A DNA stretch of 64,000 nt from Pteria penguin (GCA_035048485.1 CM068587.1:29468534-29532533), one strand, 5' to 3'; positions 45,660-59,168 are shown, counted from the first letter of the stretch. Notes: generated by a model not told the origin, from the sequence alone. Numbers and translations: made by a program.

Positions 45660-46250
45660 GCGGGTCCAATGTCATAATACTAAACTTTATAGATCATATG
45701 GGTATGAATCCCTCATTAGACAGAATAATTGTCAAACTGCTGCACTTTACACGTATTACAGGTATAAATCCCTTATCAGACGGATTAAATGTCATACGAC
45801 TGTACTATATCCGTCATTCGGATGTAAATTCCTTATTAGAGTTATATTTCATACTGTTGTACTGTACACTTCATACGGGTATAAATCTCACTTAAGACGT
45901 GTCAGTTGTCAAGTTAACTGCACTATTAGACTTTTCAAGTCATACGGGTATAAATCCCTCAATAGACAGGTTTACTTATATGTCATGCTGATGTACATGT
46001 ACTATACACTTCATACGGATATAAAACCCCCATTAGACGGGTTAAATGTCATACTGCTGCAATATACACGTCTTTTTGGTATTAATCCCTCATTAGACGG
46101 GTTGACGAGTTATGTGTCATTCTGCTGTTCTATAAACGTCATACGGGTAATAAGCCCATATTAAACGGGTAACATGCCATCCTACTGATTAATACACAGC
46201 ATACGGGTATAAATCTCTTATTAGACAGATTACATGTCACTCTGATTCAG
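45660..46250. repeat. 60-bp degenerate minisatellite, about 10 copies
   Basis: Units of TTAAATGTCATACTGCTGTA, CTATACACGTCATACGGGTA, TAAATCCCTCATTAGACGGG. Anchors at 45720, 45780 and 45840 give an exact 60-bp step, and later units vary in length through small indels. ORFs across it are period artefacts. Confidence 0.8.
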
Positions 46251-46345
46251 GCCTCCAAAAGGGGAGGGGGGCAGGTGTATATTAGTCAAACCACTTGGGG
46301 GTGGGGGGGGGGGGGCAGGCCACCCTCTTAATCCGCCGCTGATAC
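46251..46345. mobile_element. Short hAT-like/low-complexity insert at end of 60-bp array
   Basis: GGCCTCCAAAAGGGGAGGGG leads into a G-run and then CCCTCTTAATCCGCCGCTGA, reminiscent of the ATCCGCCACTG terminus. The left terminus is unclear. Confidence 0.35.
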
Positions 46346-47164
46346 AGGTCATACAGGTATGACTCCTTCGACAGCAATGCTAATAAACTAATACATGTAT
46401 ATGATAACGATAATGTGTGAAATAAGCTAAAGTTATGAATTATTTACTGTCTGGTACGTATGAGCAGCTTCTTTTTATCAATCACCATCCAATCTTAGAT
46501 GATGCTTTGGAAACACACAAATAGTTCTTGTTTTCACCATTCAAATTAAAATTTGCGAAAATACTTTCCATTTATCTTATTTATACCAATAATTGAGTTC
46601 AATATGAGAACCTAAATCTCTCAGAAATAGTATATGCTATTTTGACGTGTCGTTTTTCATACAGAAACATGCTTCACTGTTTTCACATACAATAATCAGC
46701 ATCTCAACCTGAGAGCAGGTTTCATCTTCTCTATGATTACTAAAATTCCATACAGGAACTTATTCTCGCTCATTTTACAGAATAGTGTAATTATGAGCAA
46801 TTTACACAGAAACAGTTCATGTATGATCATCAAACAGATAATCAGAAAAGTCTAAATGACTTATTATCGAGATAGCAAATATCACTGCTTGCATCCAGTT
46901 AATGATCTGAGATCAGGTGGCTGGGAAGAGCATCTCCGGCCTGCTAGCAACACACATCATAAATCCAATAGGAATAGTCGAGAAGGGAAAATTCCATGTA
47001 GGAAGGTGTCAAATTCGGTGATCAAAATGGTCGGAATAGCTCCAAACTATCATATAATATTTTGGATAATGTATGCGATCTTGTATGATATGCTTTTATC
47101 TTATAATTAGACCAAAAAGAACATAATTGAAACATAAAATCTCAATAAACTGATATATCTATTA

Positions 47165-47280
47165 TGACACATATTATGTTGTGCCTCAGAGGACATTCAT
47201 AAACCCCTTAAAATCAGAGACGACATAATGTGCAGAGAAGTAAATGTCTCCTGTTTGGCTAGCCGCACCTTCTATGACAA
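47165..47280 (+). repeat. Dispersed repeat family A, fragment
   Basis: GCCTCAGAGGACATTCATAA, CCCTTAAAATCAGAGACGAC and CTCCTGTTTGGCTAGCCGCA follow the order of the central part of the 10843 copy, with substantial divergence. Confidence 0.55.
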
Positions 47281-48099
47281 GTATTATACGAGTGGTAGCG
47301 TTACCCATAGCAATAAAAAAACTATATACTTGATACTAAAAATTCACTTAAATTTATCATTATAAATAACCCACTTACGAACTCTGTTTTATTTTCTTTC
47401 TTTCTGTCATTTTTTGTCATTTTTCTCGTTCACTACTATTCTTCTTCTTTCATTTTTATGGAAATAATATTTTGAAGTTTTTGTTTCTACTTATATTATT
47501 TGTATCACAAATGTATGTTTGTATTGTCATTGTTTATGATCTTTATTATACTGAAATCCTTATTAGATTGTCCTCCTAAGTTTGTCAATTTTCAGCCACA
47601 TGGAGATGGATTTATATAAGCGTTTCACCTTTTTTCCAAATACCTATATATTCACTTATGTTATATAACTTGTTGCTTTATTGGAAATAAATATTGTTTA
47701 AACTAACGTTACCCATTCATATGGTTGTTACTAATGACCCCAACGATGTCTAAAAGCAGGAGATTCCACAGTGATACGGAAGGAAACGAAGTCGGATTTA
47801 TATGCAAAAGATTATATCCATTTGTTTATTAATATTAATACGTACTTGTACAAATTTTCACCATAATCCGGCGCAGCTTCTAGTGATATTACAAAGACAC
47901 GACTCATTGGGTACTATGCGATACTAATAAGTATGTGGTGAAGAAGTACTACATAGAGTAGAGAGCACGTAATCTACAATATTATATTTAGTTATATGTA
48001 AGGGAAAGTACAAGTACTTTTTAAACTGAAAATAAAGGAGATAGTGTTAAAGACCCCCCCCCCCCCCAGTAAAAGGTGTTATATCACCATGGCTACGAA

Positions 48100-48245
48100 A
48101 CAATGTCCAAGGTGAACATTTACGAAGCCCCAGAAGTCAGATTGTGATACCTGATGTGAGTAAGGATCTCCTCCCGGCTGGTTAGCCACAGCCACTATGT
48201 TCACCCAGACACAAAAACCACACAAAATTATTAACACTGCATATA
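48100..48245 (+). repeat. Dispersed repeat family A, fragment
   Basis: CCAAGGTGAACATTTACGAA, GCCCCAGAAGTCAGATTGTG, TCCTCCCGGCTGGTTAGCCA and a later ATTAACACTGCATATATATA parallel the family A order. A C-homopolymer precedes it at 48053-48067. Confidence 0.55.
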
Positions 48246-49379
48246 TATATATTAATATATGATCGTGGACTCAATGAATTATACATTGTTAATTGCAAAC
48301 ATTATTTCTTGATTCAGAAAGACTATTATTTATGTGATGGGAACCTTACTGTATGTTGTAAATTCAATGTTATCAAAAACATTCGGTATTATATATATCG
48401 TGTTCAATTACCTTGTTGAAATCATGACATGACTATGGTAATGCTTAAACATCATAGCATACCTTAGTAATCGTTCATTCCTTTTTTCTTAAGTTTGTGG
48501 AATCATCAGCGGCTGGCCGCTAGGAGATGTTCACTCCTCTCAAGTGTCTCATCACATCTTTGTTTAATGATCCGTGTGTTCAGCCTACACAACAGTACGG
48601 AACAAATTCTTATCTATTTCTGTATAGACGATGTCGCTCGTTATACAAAATCGGGACAGCAAGAAAACGCAATTCTGGTTGGCCAGCGTAAACTTACTGT
48701 ACCAGATTTTGAACTGTCAGTTCCAAATGATAAATGTTCTGGAATTTATTTTTTTTTTATTTTATTTTATCATACGTGAATTAATAAATGAAAAAAAGGG
48801 GGAAAATAGATTGTATCGCCTAATTACTACGGTTTGAAATCGCACTGCTTTTTCCAACCTATGGTTTCATCGGCGCTAATTAATTAAAATAATTCCCACG
48901 TATATAAATTTATTATTTATGAAATTTCAATCAGTGCAAGTAACATGCGCTCGTTTAAGTGAACCAACCAGAGAAAAGCATTGAACTATTCACCTCAATA
49001 CGTGCTGATAAAATATTTACAATACTAGCTTACTTCCCATGTTAAACGGCCGTTACCTACCCGAGTTACGATTCAATAAATCTTGTTGGACAAAATTAAC
49101 AACAAAAGTGCGCATTAATATTCGCTCTAACTACATAACACATGTAGGTCGTGTACTACTATTTATAGAACACTCTCCAAATTCAAACCAAACCCAAATC
49201 TCAGAACCAGAGACATATATACATGTCTCTGACAGAATCAATTCACGGGAAATTGAATCAAGAGAATTTACTTTAGCAGTTTATCTTTGGTTTCATGTCA
49301 CTATCAAACTCTAAAAATCGCACTTTCAATTTTGAAATGTGCGACGACAAACTGCACGTGTACGTGCGGCACTATGAAT

Positions 49380-49475
49380 TACCGAAAAGACAGCATTTAC
49401 CGAAAAGACTGGAGTATTTACTAAAAAGACTCAAATATGTACCGAAAAGACTTAAATATGTACCGAAAAGACAAT
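49380..49475. repeat. 21-bp tandem repeat, about 4 copies
   Basis: The unit ACCGAAAAGACTTAAATATG(T) lies inside a 120-codon + ORF, where it reads as a 7-residue basic repeat (VPKRLKY). The ORF lacks other coding evidence. Confidence 0.75.
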
Positions 49476-50666
49476 TAAAATCCTTTAAATATAGTCATAT
49501 TTACTTAATTTATACATACAAACATCTTATAAATCTTTCAGCCATTATATCGAGAAAATCAACATACTGCTATTTAGCCAGAAATTCCTATGTAGTAATT
49601 AATATTCGTTATTTTTCATTTAGCTTCATATCAACACCTTTAGTATATTCTTCATAAAACCATACCATGTGATATTTTGATTGATAAAAAAATTTGCTCT
49701 ATTTCCGTCATATGATCTGAGGAAACCATGGTTTAAGCTGTATACCCCATGTTCGCTAGTACAATGCATATTATAGGTTAATTTATTCTAAATTGTTTTG
49801 ATTATATATATAAGCCTAAAACATATTAGAAAAGGATCCTTGCAAAAGTTGTGATCAAATTCGTCGTATTAAGTGAGATATGGTTGTCTAAACGCGATGT
49901 TTGTAAACAGAATGTTTACCAACTTATCACGTGATCTAATTCGGAAACTACCGCATTATGGACACTGATGGAGGGCAAGGTAAATAAACTTGACGAGTAA
50001 CTTTAAAAATCTGCATTCAAGTCTGCTAAAGTTAGTATTTACTGAATTCGTTTTCTTTTGGAGTCTCCCTTTATCGCATTTGTTTTGATTAAACTGCGCA
50101 TGCGCGAAGTCAGGTTATGGTTGTATTTATGGAATACCCACTTGATTTACGAAGTATTTTCTTTTTCTTTTAATATTTCCGAGGGTTTGAAGCAACAAAA
50201 AATGTTATTAACGCAAAGTTGATAACTTCAGACATACGAGAAAAATACAGATTTTGTTTTACATGCCCTAATTTTTGAAATTATACCGAATTGTAGGGTA
50301 TACAACTTTAATGTAAACATCACAAGCAAATAATAGATGAGATATATGCTTTTGTTTCATTTTGTTTATGATTCATAGTGAACCAGAAAATTCATTCAGC
50401 TTTTTTTTCCTAATGGACTTTTCGGTATATTTTTTTCTGGTAATTACACCGGTCTTATAGGTAAATGTGGTCTTTGCGGTAAATCCTAGTACCCTATAGA
50501 TGTACTGCCGCGGAGAACACAATCCTGGTATTTTGTTATCGCTTCTTTTTAAGTTCTCATTAAATATAAGAATTTTGCACCCTTTCAATAACTTGAGATC
50601 TGTTACAAATAGATGGACTATTTTCTTTAAATATGTTTGGGAAAATTGAAAAACTAGAACATGGTT

Positions 50667-50723
50667 CGTCACGCTCAAATTTTTCGAGAACCGCTTCGCG
50701 GTTCACGAAAATTGCGCGTGACG
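50667..50723. repeat. GC-rich 57-nt hairpin
   Basis: CGTCACGCTCAAATTTTTCG + GAACCGC pairs with GCGGTTCACGAAAATTGCGC + GTGACG around a TTC loop, with a few mismatches. It stands out from the AT-rich intron and may be a minimal palindromic element. Confidence 0.6.
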
Positions 50724-53215
50724 AGGTAGAATTATATTCCATGAACACAAAAAATAAGACACTCATTCCTTCATTTAACACATTTTCTCATTTTGAATAT
50801 TCATACTAGTGTATAAGCCCCAATGAAACGTCGAATAAGAAAAAGCAATGTGATTTAGAACTGTGATATATGGGGTCGGGACATCCCTTCTTCAAAATTG
50901 CTGCATACGCCCCTGAAACATCTACAAAATAAATCTGGAATACACTTAATTATATGTCTTAATTTTCACTTCTTTTATTAGGTCAATAATTGCTCCTTTT
51001 TTCTTGAAAAAAAAGTATGGTATTGAAAATACCAAATTGCGACCCAAGTATTTCTATACGTATGTCATATCATGTTCTAATTTTTGTAGTTAACACCCCC
51101 AAGTAAAGTCAAAAATTAAAACATGGCACTTATCGAGAGAATATGGTATCCATTCAGCTCTAACTTAACTTGGTACTGAACACAGAGTTTCTTATACGAT
51201 TTTAAAATGGCAGTGATTTTCGGACAAAAAAGTCAGTCATGAGTTGGCCAGTCGTAGGCTATGTAAGTATAGAAGGGTGGTTGACAGTTTGGCTACTTCT
51301 ATGATACTACTGGAGTCACTACAAAAATTATATCTACCAACATGCCATAAGATGTGACTGTTGCTGCATGCACGCAGGAGATGTTTACTACTCAAAAGCA
51401 TCCGCGCACTCCATTCTTAATCTTATTGCAACACTGACGACCGAGTTTGGATTGCTGATTAGAATTCCTTATACATTCACATTTTCAGTATTTTACATGA
51501 GTAAAGTGTAAAATTAAAGGAGTACAAAAACAAGATTTGTTTCTGAAAAAGCTAATACTGAGTATAATGTCTAATCGGGAAGAAGGTCAAAGGTTACGAT
51601 GTCAACAATTCTGTACCCTCAAAAAGGTCATGTCACAAGAAATACGAGTGTCACTATTATTAACGTTTAAAAACATACAATTACCATGGATAGGAAATAT
51701 TTCACCCAGGAATAATGTACGTACTCAGATCAGGCAATTAAAAATTATCTACCGAACAAAATATTTCACCAACATTGACTATAATCTTGGCAGTAGTTCT
51801 ATGACATTGAGTCAAAGTGACATAAAGAGCATTTCTACTAAAGATGAAATAATTAGGATCATGTATATGAAAATTATGAATCTGACCCCCCCCCCCCAAA
51901 AAAAACCACATTGAAATTACAACTGACTTTGACCTTTGATATATGGCCTTGACCCAAGGTCAGATACACCATCATTATCAGGAACATTTCTCACAGTTAT
52001 CATCTAACTCAGATCAAATATCTAAGTGTTAATGGGCTGGAAAAATCACCCAAATTCACAACCTTGAGTCGAAATCCTGACAAAAAGGATACCTCTATGA
52101 GTATAGACTGATGCCGATCAGACATCAGAATGTGCGGGCAAGAAAAAAAATCATCGAAGTTCAGACTTACGTTGGCCTCTGAGGTATTACCTTTAATCAA
52201 GGACGTGTCACACATCGTGTTCCAACAAGGAACATTTCTACCAAGTTTGAAATCAATCATACGAATAATGCAAAAAAGATACTGGTCAGAAAGTATTACG
52301 GATGTAAGAATGGACGGAAAGATGGACAACGCCTGAACATGTATATATTTCCTACAGTCAACGACGAGGGCATATTTATATTGTATAACTTGTGCACGCA
52401 AGTTTGTAACTCATGTGCATGAAATAATGAATTATTTATACATATTGTAAAACTTGTGAACACAAGTTTTGTAATTCGTGCGCGCAAATAGTGCAACTTG
52501 TGTGCATGAGTTGTACATATAATTCGTCCGCGTAAGTTACTAGCACGTGCGCACTATAGTAAGTAAGTCGTATGCAGAACTTTTTGATTCGAGCGCACGA
52601 GTTTAGGATTATTTTTCACGTGGCACTCCTGGGCTTCCGTAATAGATGAATGATTAAAACAATAATAATAATGATGAAAATAGAATATAGCATTCTAATG
52701 TAATGTGTAAATATGGAACAACCTATTACGTTTCTTGTATTTTAAGATCGTTTTATAGCTTTATACATAAAATAGTATCATAATGAATATAGCTAAGACT
52801 TACTTATCTATAACTAGGTCGTTATTGAGTACAAATAAGATATGTTGATAGCATATGAATATACTATATGTAACTTAGAATATTAACTACACTGACCTGT
52901 TAAGCAATAAGAGCCAATCGATAACCAATACATCATGACGTCAGGGAGTGCTGCCTTAAGTCATAATGCTACAAGTAATTCATATATTTCTTCGATATAA
53001 CAGTTAAAGTATTGAATTTACTAACGGGATGGTAAACGTGTAACATAATATGTTTTGATTCTACTACAATTACATGAAGCAATCCTGAAAAAAATCTTTT
53101 TAAATAGATAAATTAATACATTGTTATACATGACTACCAATAAGTAATATAGAATGTGCGAGCATTTATTAAAAGTTACAATTAGTATAAATATTGAATA
53201 CTTTCCAAATATCTG

Positions 53216-53339
53216 TGGGCCGTTTCACAAAGAATCGTGCGTACGATATTTTTAGTACGTACACAAAATTCTTAAGTCTTAAGGAATTTTTTGTACGTAC
53301 GTAAAATATCGTACGTGCCATTCTTATGGAAACGGCCCA
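53216..53339. mobile_element. Palindromic MITE, 124 bp, CTG target-site duplication
   Basis: The termini TGGGCCGTTTCACAAAGAAT and ATTCTTATGGAAACGGCCCA are inverted, and symmetry continues almost to the centre (TACGATATTTTTAGTACGTA / TACGTACGTAAAATATCGTA, meeting at CTTAAG). It is flanked by CTG at 53213-53215 and 53340-53342. The end shares CGTTTCACAAA with the Harbinger-like element at 13901, whose duplication CAG is the complement of CTG, so both may use related transposases. Confidence 0.8.
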
Positions 53340-54004
53340 CTGGTACAGTGTTCATTGACAACCCCCCCCCCCCAAAAAAAAAAACCAAAAAAAAAAAACC
53401 CCAAAAACCTTTTGTCGCTACAGAGATTTCTATTCCGATTGCCATTTTATATTTGTATTCTATTTCATAATGTCAGGGCGTATGAGAAGGGGGTAGGGCA
53501 CGTGCCCCCACTTTCAAAACTTGATGGAGGAGCACAAACCAACTTGTGCCCCCTCCCCAATATTTCTTTTTTGACGTAACTGATTTGACCAACTATCTTG
53601 ACCATGGGTTAGGTTGTTTTTTCTTCAGTTTTTCAAGCTTACATCCAGCTACTAATGTTTACATTTTGAATATTGATTGCATTCTAGGAAATGTGTCTTC
53701 CGTGAACAACAGTCCGTCATTTCGGTAAATTCATACAATGATAGATGTAATATTCTTTTACATCGCACCGGGAATACATAATCCGTATGGTTACGATCAC
53801 AAAATTCACATTAACACTACGTTACCATATCATATTTACCGTATGAAGAATGAAAATGGAGATACTAGTTTCATTATAACAACCTGTGTCAACTATGACA
53901 CGTTCTCCTTTACCTTTAATTACTACTGATGCAAAATGGACGTACAATCTGTTCATCCTGTGGGATACATGTAGTGGGTACACATGAAAAATAGAATTCT
54001 TGAG

Positions 54005-54570
54005 TGCCTTTGAGATTTCATTTTTATTATAAATCTAGATGTAGGAATTTCAATGTTTTATTATGAAACTGACTTCTCGGAATACCTTTGATTTTCCCCC
54101 TCTATTATAAATTCTGATGTAGGAATTTCAAAGCGTTATTATGAAGTTGACTTTTCGGAATACCTTTGATTTTTCCCTTCTATTGTAAATTCTGATGTAA
54201 GAATTTCATTTGTGTTATCATGAAGTTCACTTTTCGGAATACTTTTTATTTTTCCCTTGATTATAAATTTTGATGTAAGAATTTCATTTGTGTTAATATG
54301 AAGTTGACTTTTCGGAATATCTTTGATTTTTTCCCTTCTAATATAAATTCTGACGTAAGAATTTCATTTGTGTTATTATGAAGTTGACTTTTTAGAGTAC
54401 TTTTGATTTTTTCCTTTTATTAGAAATTTTGATGTAGGATTTTCATTTGTGTTAAAATGTTCATTTTCGGAATACCTTTGACTTTTCTATTTTATTATAA
54501 AGTTAGATGTAAGAATTTCATTATATTATTATGAAGTTGACTATTCGGAGTACCTTTTATTTTTCCCTTT
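54005..54570. repeat. ~78-bp minisatellite, about 7 copies
   Basis: The phrase GACTTTTCGGAATACCTTTG then ATTTTTCCCTTCTATTATAA, ATTCTGATGTAAGAATTTCA recurs every 78-79 bp (54079, 54157, 54236, 54314...). Confidence 0.9.
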
Positions 54571-55825
54571 TATGTGAAGTATTTTTTGCTGATGACGTAG
54601 AAGCAGACTTCTTGTTATCAGCCTCGCTGTTGTAGCCATTGGGAATCGCTGTTGCATTATATAAAGTCTGTTCATCCATCTGCCGTAATTACCACCATTT
54701 GACAAGTAGATAATAGAGCTATCGACTGCCAGCAACCAAAACACAAACATCAAATAATTCTCTCTATATTTGTTAGAAATACATGTATGTATCTCGCTTT
54801 TATGACAAATGTGTGGTGGATGTAGCAAAAACAATTTCATTTCACTTGAAGCAAAATATATCGAGTGAATCGATACGAAATATTTTATCAATCACTGTAT
54901 ACAAAGTCTCTTCTAGAAATCACAATGTGTTTATTTTAGTTAAAATTTTCCTGGTGCGTGTCTGATTAGCTTCACGATTGAGATTTCCATTTTCTGAATT
55001 ATTAGCATTTATATGGATAAATGCTAAATACCTGACTCATGGAGTAAACATTGGTTTTGATTCCCATACCAAATCTTTGCGATCACGTTAATACCAATTT
55101 AAGTTTCTCCTTATCGATTGAAACTGTTTTACGAAGGTTTCAATACGAAAATGCTTCTCAAAACCTACAAGTGACAATGTTAAATGACATGTCCTTAGCA
55201 CGAATAACAGTATGTTGCTGATGCAAAGTCCATGATGTAATATCTGACATGCAAAGTCCATAATGTTACATTTAAAATGCAAAGTCCTTGATGTCACATT
55301 TGACAGGCGTTTTCAATTTTAACTCCGCAGAAATATCTATAAATGTTCGTCGTCAAAATTGCGGCCGAGACCTTGTTAATAAAGAATCAATAGTTGACAA
55401 AATAAGTCTTGACTGAGAATGATCCCATTTCTGTGGTTATCGCATGTCAACAGCAACAATTCCTATATTGGTAAATGAACTTTTCACCTGGCCTTTCTAT
55501 CAGTAATGGACAAAGTAAACGACCGGTATTGTGTTAGGGTATTCCATATCACATGATACAACTAAAGCAAATTGTGTTAAAGCATCTAATAGACGTGGAT
55601 CTAAAGTTCTTATTCGTGTGTAACTTGCATCACATTGTCACTCGGATACATTTTATGCTACGAATTTTTATGAAAGAAAAGGAGAATGGTCTTTAATATT
55701 TAATCTGAATCACCTAAATGTATAACAGTATAACATACATGCAGAAAAAATCGCAAATACTGGATGATTTTCCCTTGGAACGTTCATATTTATATAACAT
55801 TCAATACTATTAATCATGTAAATCC

Positions 55826-55912
55826 AAAGGCGTGAGTATAGTCTGTTGCCAGAACCAGTGTAAAAACCAGTGTTTTACACTGGTTCTGGCAGCAGACTAT
55901 ATTCATGCCTTT
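55826..55912. mobile_element. 40-bp-arm palindrome with ~10-bp flanking duplication
   Basis: Arms 55826-55865 and 55873-55912 are reverse complements with three mismatches (inner part GCCAGAACCAGTGTAAAA perfect) around a 7-nt loop. Flanks ATGTAAATCC (left) and ATGTAACTCC (right) form a 10-bp direct repeat with one mismatch, as expected for a transposed palindromic MITE. Confidence 0.75.
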
Positions 55913-57280
55913 ATGTAACTCCTTGAAATTTAACAACCCCGAGAAAAATAAGACCGGTCTATATTCTCGCAATATCACCGATGTTAGATGGAGTGGCATT
56001 TGATTTCCTAGGTTACACAATAGTGTAAACAATTTTCATGCACGATCTTTCTGATAGTGTATTTATTTTTATGATCAGATCAGATTCAGTTAAATAGAAT
56101 TAAATAATAAATATACATATTTTCATGGCGATGGCATTCAGATAATTCTGATCAAATAATGTGAGAAAATAATCATTCATTGTATATTTATGTGGAATAG
56201 TGAAATTCAACCGCGATGGAATGTTACTATCCCACCCGTAATAATGAAAGGTTCCATTAGTCTCTATCTTAAGATCAAAGCATCAATATATCTTCAGATT
56301 CGTATTAGTTATTTCATTTATCATTTACATCAAACATAACCATCTTTATACAGTTCTTATCTAAGTGTGTATAATAGCTGTAAGAAGGGTTTACCTTTGA
56401 GTGAAATTACTTAGAACAATGACATCTCTACAGGCGCTAAATTCCAAACCCTCTGGCACGCAAACATGGCGATATGTCGTTCACATTTTTCACAAACCTT
56501 AATAAATCAAAAGTAATTTTTAATAAGCTATAAAATAATCTAAAGAGGGAAAATTTGTTTTATAGAGTGGCATATCTCTGCCACCCACCTGTTAAATAAA
56601 TATATCGACTTCTAGATTTTTACGTAGACGTTTCAGAAATTTATATATAATCTCTCTCTCCAAATGTGTGTTTCATATCCAAACACACGGCATTCTAACT
56701 CTGGGTCAATCTCTAATTAATCAGCTGATCATTTCGAAGCTTAGATCGACCTTTCATCGTCTGCACCATCAATCACTATCTAAAAGGCTTCAGAAAAAAG
56801 GGAATCTCAAGTTAAATCCTTGTGTACAACGATGTCTTCCTTTCTCTTACTCTACAATGATACTCTTCCCGTGAATTAATCAGAAAAAGCGTTTTGTTAC
56901 TCCCCATACATTGATCCCGAATTTTCCTTTTTTTTTATTTTACCGCATTCTGTCATTATATAAACTACCCCAGTGGTCCTTCAGTTTCGTAATGCGTTCG
57001 TAATCACAAATGTTAGAATATCTAAACAACATATATACTGCAAAAACAGCTTTTTAGTGTGGTTGTATTTCCTCCGAGACACGCTCTGTACTCACAAAGG
57101 TCCTTCTAATGTAAAAATATCACGATTAGATGTCATGTGTAAGGCAATTTGAACTAATGTGTTCAGTATTCATCTAATGACTTATTTTTTTGTGGAAGAA
57201 TTACACCCAAATCTCTTTAGGTACTGTAAGAGCATTTTATTTGAGTGTCTAGTAATGATTTTCTCTCAAACTTTCCAAAA

Positions 57281-57317
57281 AAAAAAAAACAACAACAACA
57301 ACAAACAAACAAACAAA
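57281..57317. repeat. (A)n-(AAC)n-(AAAC)n microsatellite
   Basis: An A-run followed by AAC and AAAC units. It could be a retroelement tail, but no element body was recognised upstream. Confidence 0.8.
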
Positions 57318-57659
57318 TATTGCCTTTATCAGGAAGTAACTTCCCTATAATTCACATTCAACTTATAAGATTTTACACTCCGTGAGGCATACCATAATAC
57401 CGTAGTCAACACCTGAGTAAATATCGCGGCATTTACTGAACTATACCTTTCCGTAAGCATAAATTCGCCGGAAACAAACTGCAATCGTTTTTGGAGAGTT
57501 TTCAACTACAGTTTATGTTCCACGCACTACAAATAAAAGCCATTCAATATGTGAAGATTTCTATTAAGGTTGTCATAGTAACTGATGTCGTATTTTTTAA
57601 ATTCTGGCAAAACAAAAATATTAGACTCTTTTAAACGCCTTGTTTACAAAATGGAGCGC

Positions 57660-57690
57660 AATCTCTCTGTCTCTCTCTCTCTCTCTCTCT
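57660..57690. repeat. (TC)n microsatellite
   Basis: TCTCTGTCTCTCTCTCTCTCTC-type run of about 15 dinucleotides. Confidence 0.9.
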
Positions 57691-57856
57691 TGAGCTTTTA
57701 AAAATTATATTAAAAAACTGACTTAAGAATCGTTATCATTTAACACTTCTAATTCAAAAAGTAATGTTATCGTGTTATCGTGTAAATATAGATGGTATAA
57801 TATCAAAACATTAATTGAATCCGGTATCATATATGGTACAATATTCCAAGATGTGA

Positions 57857-58024
57857 CGGATATATACCCTGTGTGATTTAAAAGCAATTGGTGATGTGTA
57901 TCACTATATTTCAGAATGTAATAATACTGATACTAGATATATAAGAAGAAAGTGTTTATATGAAGATTTCTCCATCAATCCTAATGAATTGACATATGGT
58001 TATCTGTTCAAATCCACATATTAA
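57857..58024 (+). pseudogene. C-terminal end of a non-LTR retrotransposon (LINE) ORF2
   Basis: The frame reads RIYTLCDLKAIGDVYHYISE, C, then a segment containing IRRKCLYEDF and ending LFKSTY followed by TAA. The R-x-x-x-L-C...G-D-x-Y-H-Y-x-x-x-C pattern is the zinc-knuckle-like motif that closes reverse transcriptase proteins of many LINEs. Upstream sequence is out of frame or unrelated, so only about 55 residues remain. It is a 5'-truncated, dead copy within PCSK2 intron 1. The clade is not assigned. Confidence 0.7.
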
Positions 58025-58625
58025 AAATGCAATTCAAATTATATAAAGCTGTAAGCTTTTTATTTAAGGACAGAGTCCATCCTCCTGGTTGATTCACTTA
58101 TCGTATGTAATGATAATTATTTATTTATTGTATATATGTTAAATGTTTTACCACTAATATATGTACAGTATATGAGACTAAAGAAATTGTCAGACATAAG
58201 ATTTTTATGTGGGGTATGTTTACATTTGGCTAATAAACTTGTTTGAACAAGTTTGTTTTATTTTGTTTTGGATTTTTTAAACTTGAGTTATCGCTGAAAG
58301 GTGTTTGGAGACTTTCATTTGCAAAATTATTACTATCTCGACAATATATTTGAAATGGACAATGTCTGGCGAAAATCTTTTTCTTGCAGAAGTTTAATAG
58401 ATGCCAATATTAAATGTCAATAAAAAAAAAAAGAAAATGCTATATAAAAATATGGTATTTACTTCGCAAATTCAATGAAGGTGGTCTGTGTCCCTAAATC
58501 CCAACCCCATCCCTCTAAATCCGTATAAGAGAAAAAAGAAACAAAGACGTATGAAAGGCGTAGTCGATACTATCTTGTTATCAAGCTTGTGAGTAGGGTT
58601 ACAAATAGGACTACAAACCCCTCCC

Positions 58626-58664
<39 letters not shown>
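58626..58664. repeat. (CA)n microsatellite
   Basis: About 19 CA dinucleotides about 400 bp upstream of PCSK2 exon 2. Confidence 0.95.
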
Positions 58665-58666
<2 letters not shown>

Positions 58667-59063
58667 TCCCACCTCTTTGGCAATGATACTAAACTGCTAC
58701 CGAACACGGTAATTTTTCCTCTTCATTTGAAATTAAATTTCCTCGAGGCATGCATTCACTATCAAAAAGTAAGATGTATCGTATTCAAACTAACCTACAT
58801 AAGAAACTTATTAACTCTCACAAAAAACTAGTTTTAATTAAAAAAAATCTGGATCAAGGAAAGAACTGCCTGATTTGTACATGTAATTCATTATAAATCA
58901 CCTACGATGATTTCATTAAGAAACCAGATATAGTGATAAATATACACTGATGATACCACCAATGTCGTTCTGTAAGATTTTATTATAAACTAAATAAGAC
59001 TTGGAAATGGGCTATTGAACATTGCTTATAAATGTAAAATTTTTGTTTCTTGTTCTTTTGTAG

Positions 59064-59168
59064 TTACTGGGCTCCGAGAATGAATTCCATTTTGTACACG
59101 CCGCAGTGCCAACAATAAGAAGTAAACGAAGTATTGTCCACACACGTAAACTTAAAGCACACCCCATG
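59064..59168 (+). CDS. PCSK2: Prohormone convertase 2, exon 2 (prodomain)
   Basis: It encodes residues 64-98 (phase 0 at both ends; acceptor CTTTTGTAG, donor ATG|GTAAAC). LLGSENEFHFVHAAV aligns with the vertebrate PC2 prodomain strand 'GLYHFYH'. RSKR at residues 82-85 corresponds to the secondary, internal prodomain cleavage site. KLKAHPM precedes the helix continued in exon 3. The prodomain acts as an intramolecular chaperone and inhibitor. Confidence 0.92.

Noticed and set aside
47380..47705. Possible LINE 3' UTR (TTGCTTTATTGGAAATAAAT end)
   Set aside because: The ending resembles LINE tails, but no reverse-transcriptase frame or second copy is present to support it.
52340..52620. Recurring AACTTGTGxxCACAAGTT-like words
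   Set aside because: Suggestive of a degenerate palindromic repeat, but spacing and sequence vary too much to define a unit.
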